A stretch of DNA of 64,000 nt from Phoronis australis. Its lineage: Eukaryota; Phoronida; Phoronidae. Below are positions 35,234-48,376 of this stretch, one piece after another. The position numbers and the translations under genes were made by a program. The notes below the pieces were generated by a model, which was not told the origin of the DNA, did not search any database, and was given only the letters and a program-made list of their open reading frames with translations. The stretch covers positions 566,346 through 630,345 of the forward strand of contig NMRA01000026.1 in NCBI GenBank assembly GCA_002633005.1. The letters are read 5' to 3'. The stretch's first letter is position 1; the number at the start of each line of letters is the position of its first letter.

Positions 35234-36600
35234 CTAAAAACCATGTTTCATTTTTTGCTTTATAATACCAAGCAAGTCCTCTCTCTCGTTTGTAAACACA
35301 GCGTAGCTATGATCAGTGACCGTGTGACCGAGAGCACGACTGTCGCCGTGTTCAGTATTGGGGTTATCGGCGTTGATTTCGAAATCTCCTCCTATTTCAG
35401 ACAAGTTGAGAGTTCTTAGGTTGCTTAACTTTTGTAGCTTTCGTCGTGGATATGCTAGAGACGTTAATTTTAAGTGAAAACTCCGTCGGAATGTTGTTCT
35501 CATAAGTCTTTTTTCCACCAGGAAAATGTTCGCTGCACACACGATGGCCCCTAGGCAATTACATCGCACTGGATGCCGCAGGCATTCAGGGGCGATAGTA
35601 CATCCTCACAAAAAGTTACTCATTTCAAAATACAGCAAATAAAATCAAATGAACCCGGCATACATATAGGAACACGGAGTTATAATTAACACATACCACG
35701 ACTCTGGATACAATTTAGTCAGCAAAACTTGAACGAATCGATGAAAATCTGTCGCGGTTTGTTCGAGTTTCTCTCAGTCACGGTTACCGGGTGCCATTTT
35801 GAGGAAGTTACGTGAAATTACGCATGTTGACGAATAAAAAGTCCAAGGGACACACATCTTACAAGTTTCACCCGATACCTTCTCATGCTATTTTATAAGT
35901 GTCGCGCGCTAGCGTCACGCGCTTCGCTCAGTCTAACCTTGCGCCTAACTCACGGGATTCAGTTGACATGCTTTGTAGTTATCGCGCACGCGGTGATAAA
36001 ATTAACGGCAACCAAAAAAGTGGAGTTGTAATTCTTCGCCAAAGTCAACTTAATTGTCACAACTAAGCTTCATTAAAGATATGTATAGAAGTAGAAAGGA
36101 CCAATGATGAAAGTAAGCGTTTTTTAAATGATAGTTTTAAGTGTAGAGTGTATTTTTGACGAGGTGAAAACTCGAAATCGGTAACCCAAATCCGGTCACG
36201 GCCCGTTTAAAATACACTGGAGTAACGAAATGAGTACAGAAAGCGAATGGAAGTATTGTAGCCCCTACATGGCCAACCGAGGGGCTACGTGTTGCCTACT
36301 AGATGGCCCCGCGTTCGTTTGAATGCGCTAAATTTCCCCTTACTCCCAGGTCTCCTAATGTTGTTTATTCATTTTTCACGAAGTTCTTGGTTTGCAGGGA
36401 ACACATACAAACTCAGATTTTTATCTCTCTTGTTGTTTTTGAAGCAGCCAGGAACACAAGTGTATCCGCTGTAAGTTTTCTTCGCGCTCATACCGCGTAT
36501 TATGCTTGTTACTATGGCCGCTTTCGGAATCCTGACCACAGCACCCACAATGCACCATTTTAACCTAATTTCAATATGGCGTCGCTGCAAATCCGCTATT
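35000..36600. promoter_or_regulatory. CpG-rich patch, possible promoter region
   Basis: CpG is visibly denser than in the surrounding DNA, for example GTCGCGCGCTAGCGTCACGC at 35900-35919 and TCGCGCACGCGG near 35981. A YY1-like CAATATGGCGTCGC is near 36571. The word GCAAATCCGCTATTG next to it recurs inverted at about 35096. The assignment is from composition only. Confidence 0.3.
35278..35569 (-). CDS. Candidate coding exon, unrecognised
   Basis: A minus-strand open frame reads MRTTFRRSFHLKLTSLAYPR from an internal ATG at about 35503. It continues LSEIGGDFEINADNPNTEHG and TVTDHSYAVFTNERED. It reaches a possible CTTG|GTATTA donor near 35278. The basic, hydroxylated start would suit an organelle leader, but this is speculative. 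Composition looks coding and it lies in a CpG-rich patch. No partner exon was identified. Confidence 0.3.
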
Positions 36601-38844
36601 GACACACATAAATAAATAAAGAAAACATATCTGGTGAAGAATGACACTGATTATTTTTATAAATTAACACTCATAATTGGCTAGAGCACACTTTTCAGTT
36701 AACCTCGAATCCACTATTCAATATTCGTTTGAGAGTATGAATGAACTGCGTCATCTGGTATCTTAGCGATAACTTCGATATCACTGTCTAGCCGAAACGG
36801 TAAATAAAGATTCGGTGAAGCTTCGGTAAACCGAAGTTACCCTAATTGGAAAGCGACCTTAGTGACATAACCCTCATTCAGGTCACTCCTTTCATCACTT
36901 GTAAACAACAGTATGAGATAACCCCACATCAATGATTGAAAGAAGTTATTAATGTAGGATGTTCACTTCTTATTAATACTGTTAAAAGGGTGCTTATTAC
37001 GAGAATTAATGTCAAGGTTGGCTTTGCATTCACATTTCTTGAAATGCAAACCTGACTGTGCGATTTGGGTGAGGCAAGGATTTCCATTCAGCAGCCTCGT
37101 GTGAAATCAGTGAGGGATTTTTGTTGTCTGAAATCAGATGAGTGTGTTAGATATTTGGAAAGTTACCGTAGCTAGTTTTATTGGGAACTCACTTCTTAGG
37201 AGAAAATAGTCTAAATGAAAGGTTACTGATTCTTAGTTGTCCAAAGACTTGTGAGGACTGCTCTGTTATCTGCTGAATACCAAAATTCAGCCTTGAGTGG
37301 TTGCAGCACTAATTGTGAGGTATGAACTTTGTTTCAAGTTTAGGGAATTTCCAGTTTCCTTATCTTCAAGAGTCATGAATCCATTCACTTCAATCAGTCA
37401 TGATTAAGAATGTTAACATTAATTGAATTAGACTTGGTGGTAAATCTTTCAAGTTTTGCTAATGTTGAACACAGGTGTTAAGGAATTTGTATTAATGGGA
37501 GGCTGTGCATTTTACTTTTTTCTGTGTATAGTTAAGGTTTTCAATGACTTATTTCTTAAAATGAAAATTTTGGGTAAATCTGCTAATTTCACCCAAGGAT
37601 AGTCTCATTTTATTCAGATTTCCAAGTAATATTTTGTAATTTCTTGTCCAGAAATAGCCCACAAACAGCAAACAAAACTGCGATGTTTTAGTTTATGTTC
37701 CTGTCCGTTCATTCTAACCTGGATGTTTTAGGTCTACCTCAGTATATTTGGAGTTCCCTCGTGGATTTTCATCAAATGTGACNGTATCTGTGAGGTTTGC
37801 TATGCATTTTGTCTTTTTTATTTTTAGAACTGAGACAGAGAAGAACTGTGAAAATGTCAATGAGAAATGTTTCACGTCTCTCAATAAAGCTCTTTAAAAA
37901 GATGTAACTCCTCTTGACTTGCCAAGCACTCACAGTGACAACAATTTTGTACTAGAGAGACGACGCTTTCCCAATTTCGACCGGGTTTGACGTATTTTGC
38001 GTCATTTAATGGCCATTTTTATGGTACTTGACATACCTTTAGAAGCACACCATTTGCGTTGCAGTCGTGGGCGCATATCAACGTTCTGAGTTGCTCTTTT
38101 TTAATATTCGAACGTTGAGATTAATTTTTCATGACAAGTGAAATTGGGGTTGTGGTCCAAAAATCTTGATTCGTCTGTTTCTGAGTAGATTTTAATAGTA
38201 CTGAGTGTCATAGTGCCTTGTTATTGCAAAATATACATTTGATGATAAAGTAAAGAACTGGAAAGTGGGAAGATTACACATTTTATTCTTATTTATTTAT
38301 TTATTGACAAGCCTTTCCCACTAATATTGACATTTTGGTGCTTGGGGAGCTTAGATCAACGGGAACGCTTAAATTTTCTTAAGTTAAAATCACCGATACA
38401 GTGGCAGATCTAATGACTTTGGTGTCGTTAGAAATTTGTAAATATTCTGTTGAAATATTTGCTTTCTGTGACTATTAGTAATTCATTTAAGTTATTATCT
38501 AAGTATATAACTTCTCTTCATATTAAGGAATTAGATTGTACTTCTAACTTTATTATCGCAACAGTACCTTCCGATAACTTAACTGATCGTCTGGTTGTTT
38601 GTCAATAACAACTCTGTGACGTTAGTTTATTAGTGAAGTTCAGGGATATTTCAGTTGATTTGACTGTGGATGTCAACTTACTTCTCAGTGGTAAAGGTTC
38701 TTAAAAAGAAAATTTCCCCGTAGTTTTAAAAATAAGAAATTTCTTCAATGAAGCACATACCTCCCAGTTATCTTAAAAGAGGATCTTTGTCTTATTAACA
38801 AACATAATTTATTGTGTTTTATTAGTAAACATAATTTACAGCAA
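36600..38844. other. Large AT-rich region without coding signal
   Basis: Long open frames are nearly absent. A single N is at 37783. Probably intronic or intergenic. Confidence 0.4.
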
Positions 38845-39060
38845 TTCACCTCTTTAGTACACAACATGGTGATGAAGTGAAAATTACTTTTGTCAGATTT
38901 CGCAAAAAATAAAGATCAAAGTTTCATTCTATCATTAATTTGCATTGTGCAGATGCTATAAAACATCATTTGGTATTTTTGGCAATTTCCAGCAAGGCAC
39001 AGTGAAATCGACCAATTTTGGACAAAAGTAACGGGCATAATTGGCTTATTTTTGTTTCTG
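38845..39060 (+). mobile_element. MITE family A' copy
   Basis: It begins TTTAGTACACAACATGGTGA and carries GCATTGTGCAGATGCTATAA and GGCTTATTTTTGTTTCTGAA. The order matches the copies at 20490 and 51640. Confidence 0.55.
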
Positions 39061-40404
39061 AAAGGCTCCCAGCATTGTTGTGAATACCCACAGCTTCTGA
39101 AAACATTGTCCGCTGTTAGCTATTGGATACAAGTCAAAACTTGCAGAGCCTTCATTTTGTATTACATGTCTTAAGAAAAATGGAAAACGAAATTTCATTT
39201 GTCTGTGTTCTATATTGGTAAGACTTTACTGTATCAGCCTTCGAAACACTGAAGGAAATTAAAAGAAGAGTTGCCATACCATATTCATTGGGTTGGGCTA
39301 TTCATAATTCATATGGGGTAATAAAACAATTGTTTTCTCAGTCAGGTCCATAATTCCTTTGTTAATCTGTGTTCAATTACATGGTCTAACCTGGACAGTT
39401 GTATAACTAAGAGCACCCTCCACTAAGAACTACTTTCATTGATCTTGCTTATCAATTTCAAAAGGGTTATTTTGTGCGAATGACACCTATGATTAACAAC
39501 CATTAGAAAAATTTTGAGTCACTAGGTGTATTAGTTGCATTAGAAGGTTGTAAGGATGACTAACATTCTTGAGATAATACACTTGATGGCACTGCTATGA
39601 TAGATGCACTGTACAGACATTTCCCACATGGGAATTAATGTCTATAGTCGTTAGTACACTGGTATGCTTTAGTATTTCCACAGACCTTCTGTTATTAAAT
39701 TCTGTGACGCTAAAGGGGAAAAATTTAGGTTTTTGCTGGGGGAAAGTCGAGGTTTTTCCGGGTTTGTAATTACAAAAAACAAACTCAGTTGTCTTAAAGG
39801 CACGTTCATGCTCCAGTTGCTGTTCCAGTGGACCTTTATGAATTGTGCGTGCTCCATTGATGTAATGCATTCGACCCAGCTACCAGGTTTCCATCTTAAT
39901 TCCATCCAAATACTTAGTTACTCTGGTAATATTTTGAAAGCTTCCTCTTCTGTGTTTCACATAGTGTTACATGTGCCTATTTCAAGGTATAGACACAGTT
40001 AGGTCTAATTACAGCACTGTGGAGAGTGTGGTTCTTTTCACCTTTGAAATGAATTAATTAATTAATTTAGAAAGCACCTGCTGGTACAAACCCTTTTCTT
40101 TACTCAAGATTAAGGGCACACTGGGAGGGAGGTTAGTTCAATTAGCTTGGCAATGAACACAAGGTTTAAACCTAGTTCACAGGACTGTTGGGAGACACTG
40201 TTCCTCAAGAGTTACCCAATAACAGCATGTGCACTAGCAATGTTGTAATGCCAATTAAAATTTACATTAAATCTTGTTCAGTTAAAACTTGCTTCCCAGC
40301 TGTTTCAGCTTTAGATGTCTCAATATGAAGATAGGGCGCTAACTCCTCAGAACAAACTATAGTAGAATACTGAACTGCATGTGAGCAGTCAAACTGGGGC
40401 TTTA
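39061..40404. other. Unannotated spacer
   Basis: Overlapping frames on both strands at 39595-40002 have no family resemblance. Confidence 0.3.
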
Positions 40405-40470
40405 GTATAGTAAAAGTTCTCCAGTTTGGGACAGTGTCCAAAGTTCAGGACACTGAAATGCAAGATGAAA
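40405..40470 (+). mobile_element. MITE family B, left-end fragment
   Basis: GTAAAAGTTCTCCAGTTTGG followed by GACAGTGTCC matches the inverted right end of the copies at 43425 and 61580. The interior could not be aligned with confidence. Confidence 0.4.
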
Positions 40471-41546
40471 TTTGAGAAATTGGTGATAATTAGGTAATAT
40501 TCAACTCAGTATCTCGCACTTTCACCTAACACAAGGAGCACACTTTTCAAGATGAATGTTTTACACAAACCTGTGAATGGCATTTTGGCCATGCCACTGT
40601 TCTCAAAACACACTAAATACCTGATATGCGAACAATTTCACCTGTTGAATGTAGCTGAATTTTCCTAGGCATAGTATGAAAATCTGTGATTTCCTGTCAG
40701 CATTTTCCTTATATTTTCTTAATTACTATGCTAATTAATTATCAATCAGTGTGGAGCCTCATTTGAAACACGACAATTTTTACTGTACAACTTGAATTAT
40801 TTATTCTGACAAATACGAAATCAAAAAAGCAAAAGAAGAGTCACTATTTAAACACATGTACCATATATCCCAGTACAATAGCCAGGCTAGTTATGCAAGT
40901 TAGTTATATGCATGCATTCTCACTTTGAATTGAAATTGTTTTTCTTCGCTCACAATAGTGCCTATGGTATCTCTGCATATTGCTAGTTTCTCACATCTGT
41001 TCATGAAAAAATAAAATAAACAAAAGAACACTTACTGCCTTTACTGAAAAACCTTGAGTATTGTTGTTCTCAATTTCCATTGTTGTGTTTCAAATAGTCT
41101 GATTGTAAGCAGCGTCACTTTTTCAATTGTATTGATTAACGAATACATTTTATGTAATTTGAACTAAGTGCTAATTTTCTCTGCCAAAAGCGGGGAGTTC
41201 ATTGAAGTTCCAGTTGTGTTTTACACACTTAAATCAATAAGGGAGTCTTTTTTCTTCAAGGTAAATTAGTCGTCTCTTCAATACCATTAGGCAAATTAAT
41301 TTGCACCTGTGTCAACAGACGGAAATTTCATGGATATATTTGTAATGTTGAACTTCAGTTCACTTTTGGGTTTGTGTGAAATCATCGATTTTTCAGAATT
41401 CTATGGTTTGAAGTTAACAAAACTCTTTGTTAAAGTCAGGTGATTCTTACATTTTGAATTGTTCTCCTTGTTTTTTGTCAACGAATAATAGGTCGTTGTT
41501 AGATGCTATTGACTGTTGCCGTAGACAGACAGTAGACAGCTCTAGG
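40471..41546. other. Unannotated AT-rich spacer
   Basis: Nothing recognisable was seen. Confidence 0.35.

Positions 41547-41589
<43 letters not shown>
41547..41589. repeat. (CA)n microsatellite
   Basis: About 43 bp of CA dinucleotides with one T interruption near the start. Confidence 0.95.
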
Positions 41590-41591
<2 letters not shown>

Positions 41592-41724
41592 GGATGTCTA
41601 TCCAGGGGTCCATTTCACACCATTATATATTCCACCTAAGTGGGACATTTGTTCCCAGAGTAGCTACATGTTGAAGGCCTTAAGTCACATTTATATACAC
41701 AGACATGTTGCAGCTAACATGGAA

Positions 41725-42160
41725 CAGCTGATTGGATGCATGTAAGTGACACAGCAGTGGCCAGAGTTTGACACCGGTTTTGGTTTTGAGAGGTAGAGCG
41801 GGTTGCACTTGAGCAGTTGATCCAGTTTCTACACACATCTAAACACAAGTGGGGCGGGGGGAAAGGGATCATCTTTCGGTGGGCTTGTGTAGTAGCGTAT
41901 ATACGGGTGATCTGCTGGCATTCTACGTGGTTTGGGCATTCGCTAGTATTAATCCGAGCACGCGCAGACAGTCTTCGTGTAAGTGACTCATGCTGATCCA
42001 GTTTGCGATCTAGTGTTGTGTAAATGCAACTGAAGTGGAGCAAGTCGCACCGTGACAACTGACATGGTGACAACTGTCTCTCATGTAAAAGCGGCTTTAG
42101 TGTCCTCTCTTGTTCTCCTGTATTTACCCACAATGCAAGACCACAGTGGATTCATTTCTC
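41725..42160. mobile_element. Dispersed repeat family C, copy 1
   Basis: It shares words with 58540-58930 and 61245-61495. These include a GGRAAGGATCATC segment, a GGTAGAG(C/G)... segment, a CTGACAYGGTGACAACT segment and a terminal GTAAA-CGGC stretch. The 139-codon minus-strand frame here (41714-42133) is read through the repeat and is not a gene. Confidence 0.45.
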
Positions 42161-43309
42161 CAACATACACTTCTGCCTAATCAGTTTTACAGCAAAATTA
42201 TTTCGGTATTTATCATTCTAATTGCCAGTGAAGGTAAGCAGAGGCTTTATAGTGTTTGACACTGGAAACAAGTGCTACTTTATTGACAGTAAAATGCTGC
42301 AAAGAGCGATTTTGAAATGTACTAGTCATCGAGGGGCTCAGAGAGAGGCTCTGGGCCGTGGAATGTTATGTTGCAAGACAGAATGACTGAGAAAACTGTT
42401 TTCCATCTACTCAAAGTGATAAATAGCAAGAGGTGTCTTACTTACATCAATTACTTTTCCTGTCGTGGGAAGAATGTTGATGAACGCTAATTATAAATAT
42501 TGAAACCAACAATACACTGTTTTGATGTAAATAAATACACAATGCAGTCATTTTAACTCACTTTAAGCTAAACCTAATGCTTCAGGTTGAGTGAACAGTG
42601 ATAACCTGAGAACCCTCCTTCACGCCTTAAGTGTTGGAGCCTGAATATCACACTCATTCTTCAAGTGAAAATCACAAAAAATAGCCTTTAAAAGGCCAGA
42701 AAGTTCCCTCTAATGATAAAAAAAATTCCCGGGTACTCTTGTTTTTGAGGAATGCAAACACTCGCCTAGAGGTGAGTTTCCACTCGTAGGATAAAATTCT
42801 GCCAGCAGGTGTCACTGGCAACTTTCCCCAAATTAGTACGCTAATGAGGTCCCTGTATACATACTGTTTGTAAAAATGAGCTGCCTCTTTTCAAAACCAT
42901 GTACCCTAACCGTCGCTGTATGTAATTTATTCTACAGTGAATACCAGGACAGAATTTTTGGCTCAGTATTGTATTGAATATAGTCTGTCAAAAAGGAAAA
43001 TTTGAAATATATCCCTTGAAAAATGTCTGAGCTAGCCAAAGACAGCTGTTATAAAACCTAAATACTGTAGTTATAGTCGTGCTACATGCGCAAAACCTAA
43101 TGCTGTACACCAATCAAACGTTGAGAAAAAAGAAAGTGTTGGTAATCCTAAGAGTTTCTACTACCCAGTGTTAAACACACATTATCGTTTTTATTGACAA
43201 AACTACGTTTTTGAGATTATTTTTGTATGGGATGGAATTCTTGAGTTATAAACAACAAAAAAACATTTGAATAACTTTAAAATACTTTGCTATGTTATAC
43301 GTGGGGTTT
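42161..43309. other. Unannotated spacer
   Basis: No coding signal or clear repeat. Confidence 0.35.
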
Positions 43310-43400
43310 CGCTTGGCAGCAGACTGTTCACCTGCTATGGCTAGCTGGTGAGTTCGAATTCTGCTGTTTTGGGTAAAATTACACTGTAGTGTATTATTTT
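43310..43400 (+). mobile_element. tRNA-derived SINE fragment
   Basis: A tRNA-like head containing CTTGGCAGCAGACTG is followed by box B GAGTTCGAATTC at about 43350-43361, with tRNA-like spacing. Confidence 0.4.
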
Positions 43401-43424
43401 GCCATCTTTCTGGTCATTCTTGAA

Positions 43425-43535
43425 TTTGGGATGGTCAGTATTGCCTGTTTCTAAAAATTTGGGAAAAGCTCTGGCATTCATCTAAATAATTAATTAATTT
43501 TCTCTGTCCCAAATTGGAGAATTTTTACCGTAGTT
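43425..43535. mobile_element. MITE family B, partial copy
   Basis: It ends CTGTCCCAAATTGGAGAATT followed by TTTACCGTAG, the clearest right terminus of the family. Confidence 0.5.
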
Positions 43536-44118
43536 TTCTCTGAGAATGTTCGTTTTAAGTCCAGTGATGTTGTCAAGATTAAAAATATCCAAGTTTAAAA
43601 ATATCTACTCCATATGATATGATATTCTGCTGATACTATGTTATGGTATGGTATGGTATTTCACTTATAATGTCTACTCTTCAGCGCTATTACTACCAAT
43701 GCATTGTCAGCTGTGACGCATCACCACAATTTCATAAATGTTCACCTTATGGTAGAGTATCATATCAAAGGATATGTATCACAAAAGATTTTTTGGCAAG
43801 AGATGACAGTATGACACTAATCTTGTTAATAGAAACTTTGTGTGTTTAAATTTTAGGTAGGTAAATCATGAAGCATGGTTTATGTTGAACATAACCCTCT
43901 TAAAACAGTTCCTTGGCACGTCATTCAAATTATGATAGCGCCTTGAGATTGCGAAGACAGATACGCGCTAGTGGATGGGCTTTTTGAATTGTATTACACG
44001 ATGATGCGATGATGCGTTTCTAAACTGTAGACTCTTAATGCATAACCCAGTTGGCAATTCAGGGTTGTGTTCTGTGGAGCAATTTTTTGTGAGAAAACAA
44101 GATCATGCAAGCATTCGT
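43536..44118. other. Unannotated spacer
   Basis: A short TATGG repeat occurs at about 43640 and a GATGATGCG repeat at about 44000. Confidence 0.35.
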
Positions 44119-44315
44119 GAGCTATCGCCATGTGTTAGAAGGCGAGATATCGCCATAGATTAGGTGAGATATCGCCATGTATTAGGAGGTGAGATATTGC
44201 CATGCATTAGAAGGTGAGATATTGCCATTCGTTAGAAGGTGAGATATCGCTGTGCGTTAGAAGGTGAGGTATCTCCGTGCGTTAGAAGATGAGATATCTC
44301 CATGCATTAGAAGCT
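44119..44315. repeat. Tandem array, 25-bp unit, about 8 copies
   Basis: The unit GAGATATCGCCATGCATTAG + AAGGT repeats head to tail about eight times with 2-5 differences per unit. Most units contain GATATC or GATATTG. Confidence 0.9.
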
Positions 44316-44460
44316 GAATGCTATTTCTATTAGCTTCATTAGTGACTTGGAACCTGCCCCAGAACATGTATACAGCTGTATTTGTACACGGTTTATTCTG
44401 TGATGTTGCGGTGATACATTGCGTTTCCCCGGGACTACATTATTAGCTAGTACTGTAAAT

Positions 44461-45025
44461 TTTTGTGTCTGAGGACTCTATTAGCCAAACGTTGTGACAA
44501 ATTCATGTCTGAAGACTGCATTTCGCAAAATATTGTGAAATAATCTAGTATCTGAGGACTCCATTATTAACAGAAGATTGTGATACATTCATATCTGAGG
44601 ACTCATGAGCAAAATATTGCAGCATACTCGTGTCTGAGGGTCCATGAATGAGCAAAATACTGTGGTGTATATCCATTAATCACATGTCTGAGAGTCCATT
44701 ATAAGCAAAATACTGTGGCGTTTATTCATTATTCACAAATTATTGTGACATTTTCATGTCTGAGACTCCATTATAAGCAAAATACTGTGGCGTTTATCCA
44801 TTATTCACATGTCTGAGACTCCATTATAAGCAGAATACTGTGGCGTATTTTCATGTCTGAGACTCCATTATAAGCAAAATACTTACGTAGAACTATGTCT
44901 GACGATACCATTATTCACAAAATATGACGTTTTCATATCTGAGAATTCCGTTATTTAGCGAAATGCTCCGACATATGTCTGAGGACTCCATTATTCGAAA
45001 AATGTGGTATTTTCATGTCTGAGGA
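44461..45025. repeat. Degenerate tandem array, variable unit
   Basis: The words TGTCTGAGGACTCCATTAT and AGCAAAATACTGTGGCG recur roughly every 40-65 bp with indels across about 560 bp. Confidence 0.85.
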
Positions 45026-45208
45026 GCAAAGTATTGTGACACTTTCAGCCCAGTTTACACCAGTGTCACCTCTGTAACAACTTGAGGCAAAGTATTGCGA
45101 CACTCTCAGCCCAGTTTACACCAGTGTCACCTCTGTAACAACTTGAGGCAAAGTATTGCGACACTCTCAGCCCAGTTTACGCCAGTGTCACCTCTGTAAC
45201 AACTTGAG
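45026..45208. repeat. Tandem array, 61-bp unit, 3 copies
   Basis: Units start at 45026, 45087 and 45148, each opening GCAAAGTATTG(T/C)GACACT and ending CTCTGTAACAACTTGAG. They are nearly identical, so this array is younger than its neighbours. Confidence 0.95.
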
Positions 45209-46684
45209 GCAAAGATTAAGTAAAGTCTGTAATAGCTACCAAATGTGAACTGGAAATCCCATGGAAATCCATGCTGAGACTCTGAGGCTAGTACTCAGAG
45301 AACATTAAGTATCAAAGCACAACCTGACTTAATTTACTTTGCTGGCCTTTTATCACAGTGCGCTGTTACAGTTCCCTTCAAGGGCCATGCTATTTTACTA
45401 GTTTGACATCAGGCTATTACCATGTTTTTCAAATACCAAAAATATGTGAGCATCAAAATACACGGGATAAATTCCAAATATGGTCAGTCGTGTCCCCAAA
45501 GCATAAATCGGGAAAGTTATGTTGCCCCTATTGGTGGACCCCGATACTACACAATCCAGGCAGTACAGCACGTGCTAGCAACAGTGGTTTTACCATACAG
45601 ATAACAATGAGAATTTTAATTGACTCAGAAAACCACATAGGTCGTGAAACCCCCCCCCCTCGGTATTAATCCAGCACAGATTGGTAGAAATCAGAATTCT
45701 GTCAAATTTGTGTCCAAGTGCAAAATTGCATCATTTCTACCAATTTTCATGTGGAAACACAGTAGTGTTGGAATGGAATGCTTTTGCGTTATAATTGGTA
45801 TTTCACATTGAGAAATTTGACGGTATTTAAATCTACGGTTCCTTCACGCTCTACTAGTTTTAAGTTGAGAATTTTGAGTTGACCATTTTATTCCTGTTTG
45901 GGGACATAACATTTATTTTTGTAGCTTAAATTGACGAAACAAATCTATTTTTCTGGTATCTTGTTTGCTAATATAGAAGACATAATGGCACAACCATTAG
46001 TATCTCCTTTGGGTTCAGCTCAGGCCTTTATGTAGCGTAGGTCCTAGGTGTACAAATGGACGCCCTAGCACTAATCTGGACTCCTGGCAAGGATGCCCAT
46101 TGTATCATTTGGCCGGCCACTGTCAATAGGAACCTTTCACGTTTGAACTCACCCATTGTAATGAATACTAGGAAGCCTCTGAAGGCTCACAGTGGGGGTT
46201 CTTTTTCAAAGCAGGAAGAAATATACAATGTATATACAAAGTATATGCATTGTTGCTATTTTGACACTTGATTGACAGCATTGTAATAGTCTTGGTCTAC
46301 ACATTTTTTTTAGTAAAAATGCTCACCATAGAAGGATGATTTATAAAGTTAGATGTAAAACCTTGATCTATGCATTTTTTTGTAAAAAAATCTGTGTGTT
46401 TGGGGGTATCGCTGGGGGTGGGGGGTTATACGTCGGAATCATGGACGCCCTGGAATATTGGGAACCCCATTTTGGACACCCTATTTTCAAAATCCTGGAT
46501 AAAGGCCTGGTTCAGCTAGCCATACAGTGAGAAATGAATAGCCGGTAGTGACAGTTTCGCTTGTGGCCCTTCTATTTACACGTAGTATTTTGTTAAAATC
46601 TGGATAAAATGTCAAATGGTAACTCGTACTTACAATGTGGTGCAAGTAAAAAAGTTTATGCTAACTTTGTAATCGCTGGATATG
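45209..46684. other. Unannotated spacer
   Basis: A C-run is at 45651-45659 and a G-rich stretch at about 46400. The short frames have no support. Confidence 0.35.
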
Positions 46685-46775
46685 ATAATTCAGTTATTTA
46701 GTATACAATATGGCCAACAAATGAAATTCTATTTTGTCAAATTTCCCCACAACAATAACTTAGATTAAGAAAAAT
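46685..46775 (+). mobile_element. MITE family A', left-end fragment
   Basis: TTTAGTATACAATATGGCCA followed by ACAAATGAAATTCTATTTTG is a clear left end. The right part is missing. Confidence 0.6.
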
Positions 46776-47171
46776 TTAGAAGTGGAGATAAGACTTGTCC
46801 CACTTGATTGTCTGAATGCAGGCAAACCCCTTGATTCAGCCCTTGATTCACCAGCGCCATATAGGGAATTCTGAGATCCCATGAAATAGATAAACTGACG
46901 AGCACTACCCTAGTGTTCAATTGATGGGGAGGGGGGGAGGGGGGTAGTGCTGGCATTGTAATGGGGTGTCTGTCAGAGCATTTCTTGAAGGTCTACTGTG
47001 TTTCCTTCAGCTGAGACCCTATTTACTATAATGGAGTGAGCTGATTGAAACCCCGTATGGGTATTGCTCAAAAGATTGAAGGACCCCAGTGATAGCTTCA
47101 AACTAAATGAAGTTTTTCCAGAGTGTACACACATGTATACCACAATACGGCTGACTCGGGGCGGGGGTTCA

Positions 47172-47398
47172 TCCCACAAATTAAGGAAACAATCTAGATA
47201 AGTGATTTTCTTCTCGTTTTTGTTAAAGACAAGTTGCACCAATTAAATGCTGTTTGATTTTTAAGTTCTATCGCCACAGCAACCACCGGGCAATTTTTTT
47301 GAAAATTTGCAGTCATTCACAAGATTAGAAGCCATTGAGAAATGAAAAAGACCGATAGTGTCTTTTATGTTTTCCAGAATTGGTCAGATTTCATTGTA
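47172..47398 (+). mobile_element. MITE family A copy, diverged
   Basis: It contains GTTGCACCAATTAAATGCTG, CGCCACAGCAACCACC, CACAAGATTAGAAGCCATTG and near its end AGAATTGGTCAGATTTCATT, in family order. Confidence 0.6.
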
Positions 47399-48376
47399 TA
47401 GTGCACGTGATGTGTTTGACCTGTCTCTTAGATAGTTCACCTTTTGACACCTGGGAAACTGAGTTGCTTCTATATCCTTACCAATACACTAAGGATTGTT
47501 TATGTCAAATTTTCATTTTCTTATTTGTGTAGGCTTGAAAAACATTGTCTGTTTGTATTCCATTTTACTTTTTTGAAAAATGCCTTGTTGAAAACTTCCT
47601 AAATCTTATTGAGTGACATAGTGTCTTCTCAATTGTTGGGTGTTTTGTTTTAAGCGTTGATATAACCAAAGCTTGTATGGCATTTGGAGTAAATCTCTTT
47701 AACAGCCTTTGTAATAAGAAATAAAAATTTTAGAAACTCATCTGAAATTTCAGAGAATCATTTAAAAGAAATTTACATGTTTTTTACCAAGGTTTGCTAG
47801 GTAGAACAGCTGCCATAAAAATCTCATGGAATTTGTTTGTATGATGGAAAATGAACAAGATGAATATTTTCAATTGATGAAAGACGGAAATTTGGCAGGT
47901 CCTTTAGTCGGTAATGACTGTTGGGTTACTGGAAGTGTAAAATCACAAGCGGTCCAGCGTGTGGTCTGGAACTTGTCATACCCTGGATGACCTGTAGTAA
48001 TTAGACTAATTAGCAGGATATCCGTAATGATGAAATTACAAGAAGATGGAAAAATCAATAAAAAGTGTGAATTGTATTCATTAACTGCAGATTGGAAATG
48101 CTGTGTTTGATTTGGGGGAATCTAGGATGGATTATAAATAAGTTTATTTTATTTTTAGGTAAGTGCCGTTCAGATCCAGATTTGTGATGACCACGCTTTC
48201 TCACCATTCGTGAATTGACCGGTCCAATGAAAGATGATTTAAGGTGATTACAGGGAAAAGCAAACATTTTCGATGTTCAGCCTTTCGTAAAATATGGATC
48301 GCTGGCTATACCTGTTACAGTTACTGCTGGCCTGGCATGTATTTACTACCCATGCTACAGTAGAAAGGTACAACTA
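47399..48376. other. Unannotated spacer
   Basis: No supported gene. Confidence 0.35.

Noticed and set aside
41714-42133. 139-codon open frame on the minus strand
   Set aside because: It runs through dispersed repeat family C, which recurs at 58.6 and 61.3 kb, and the frame is not conserved between the copies.
4003-45208. CRISPR-like regular repeats
   Set aside because: The arrays at 4.0, 44.1 and 45.0 kb are pure tandem repeats without unique spacers, in an animal genome.
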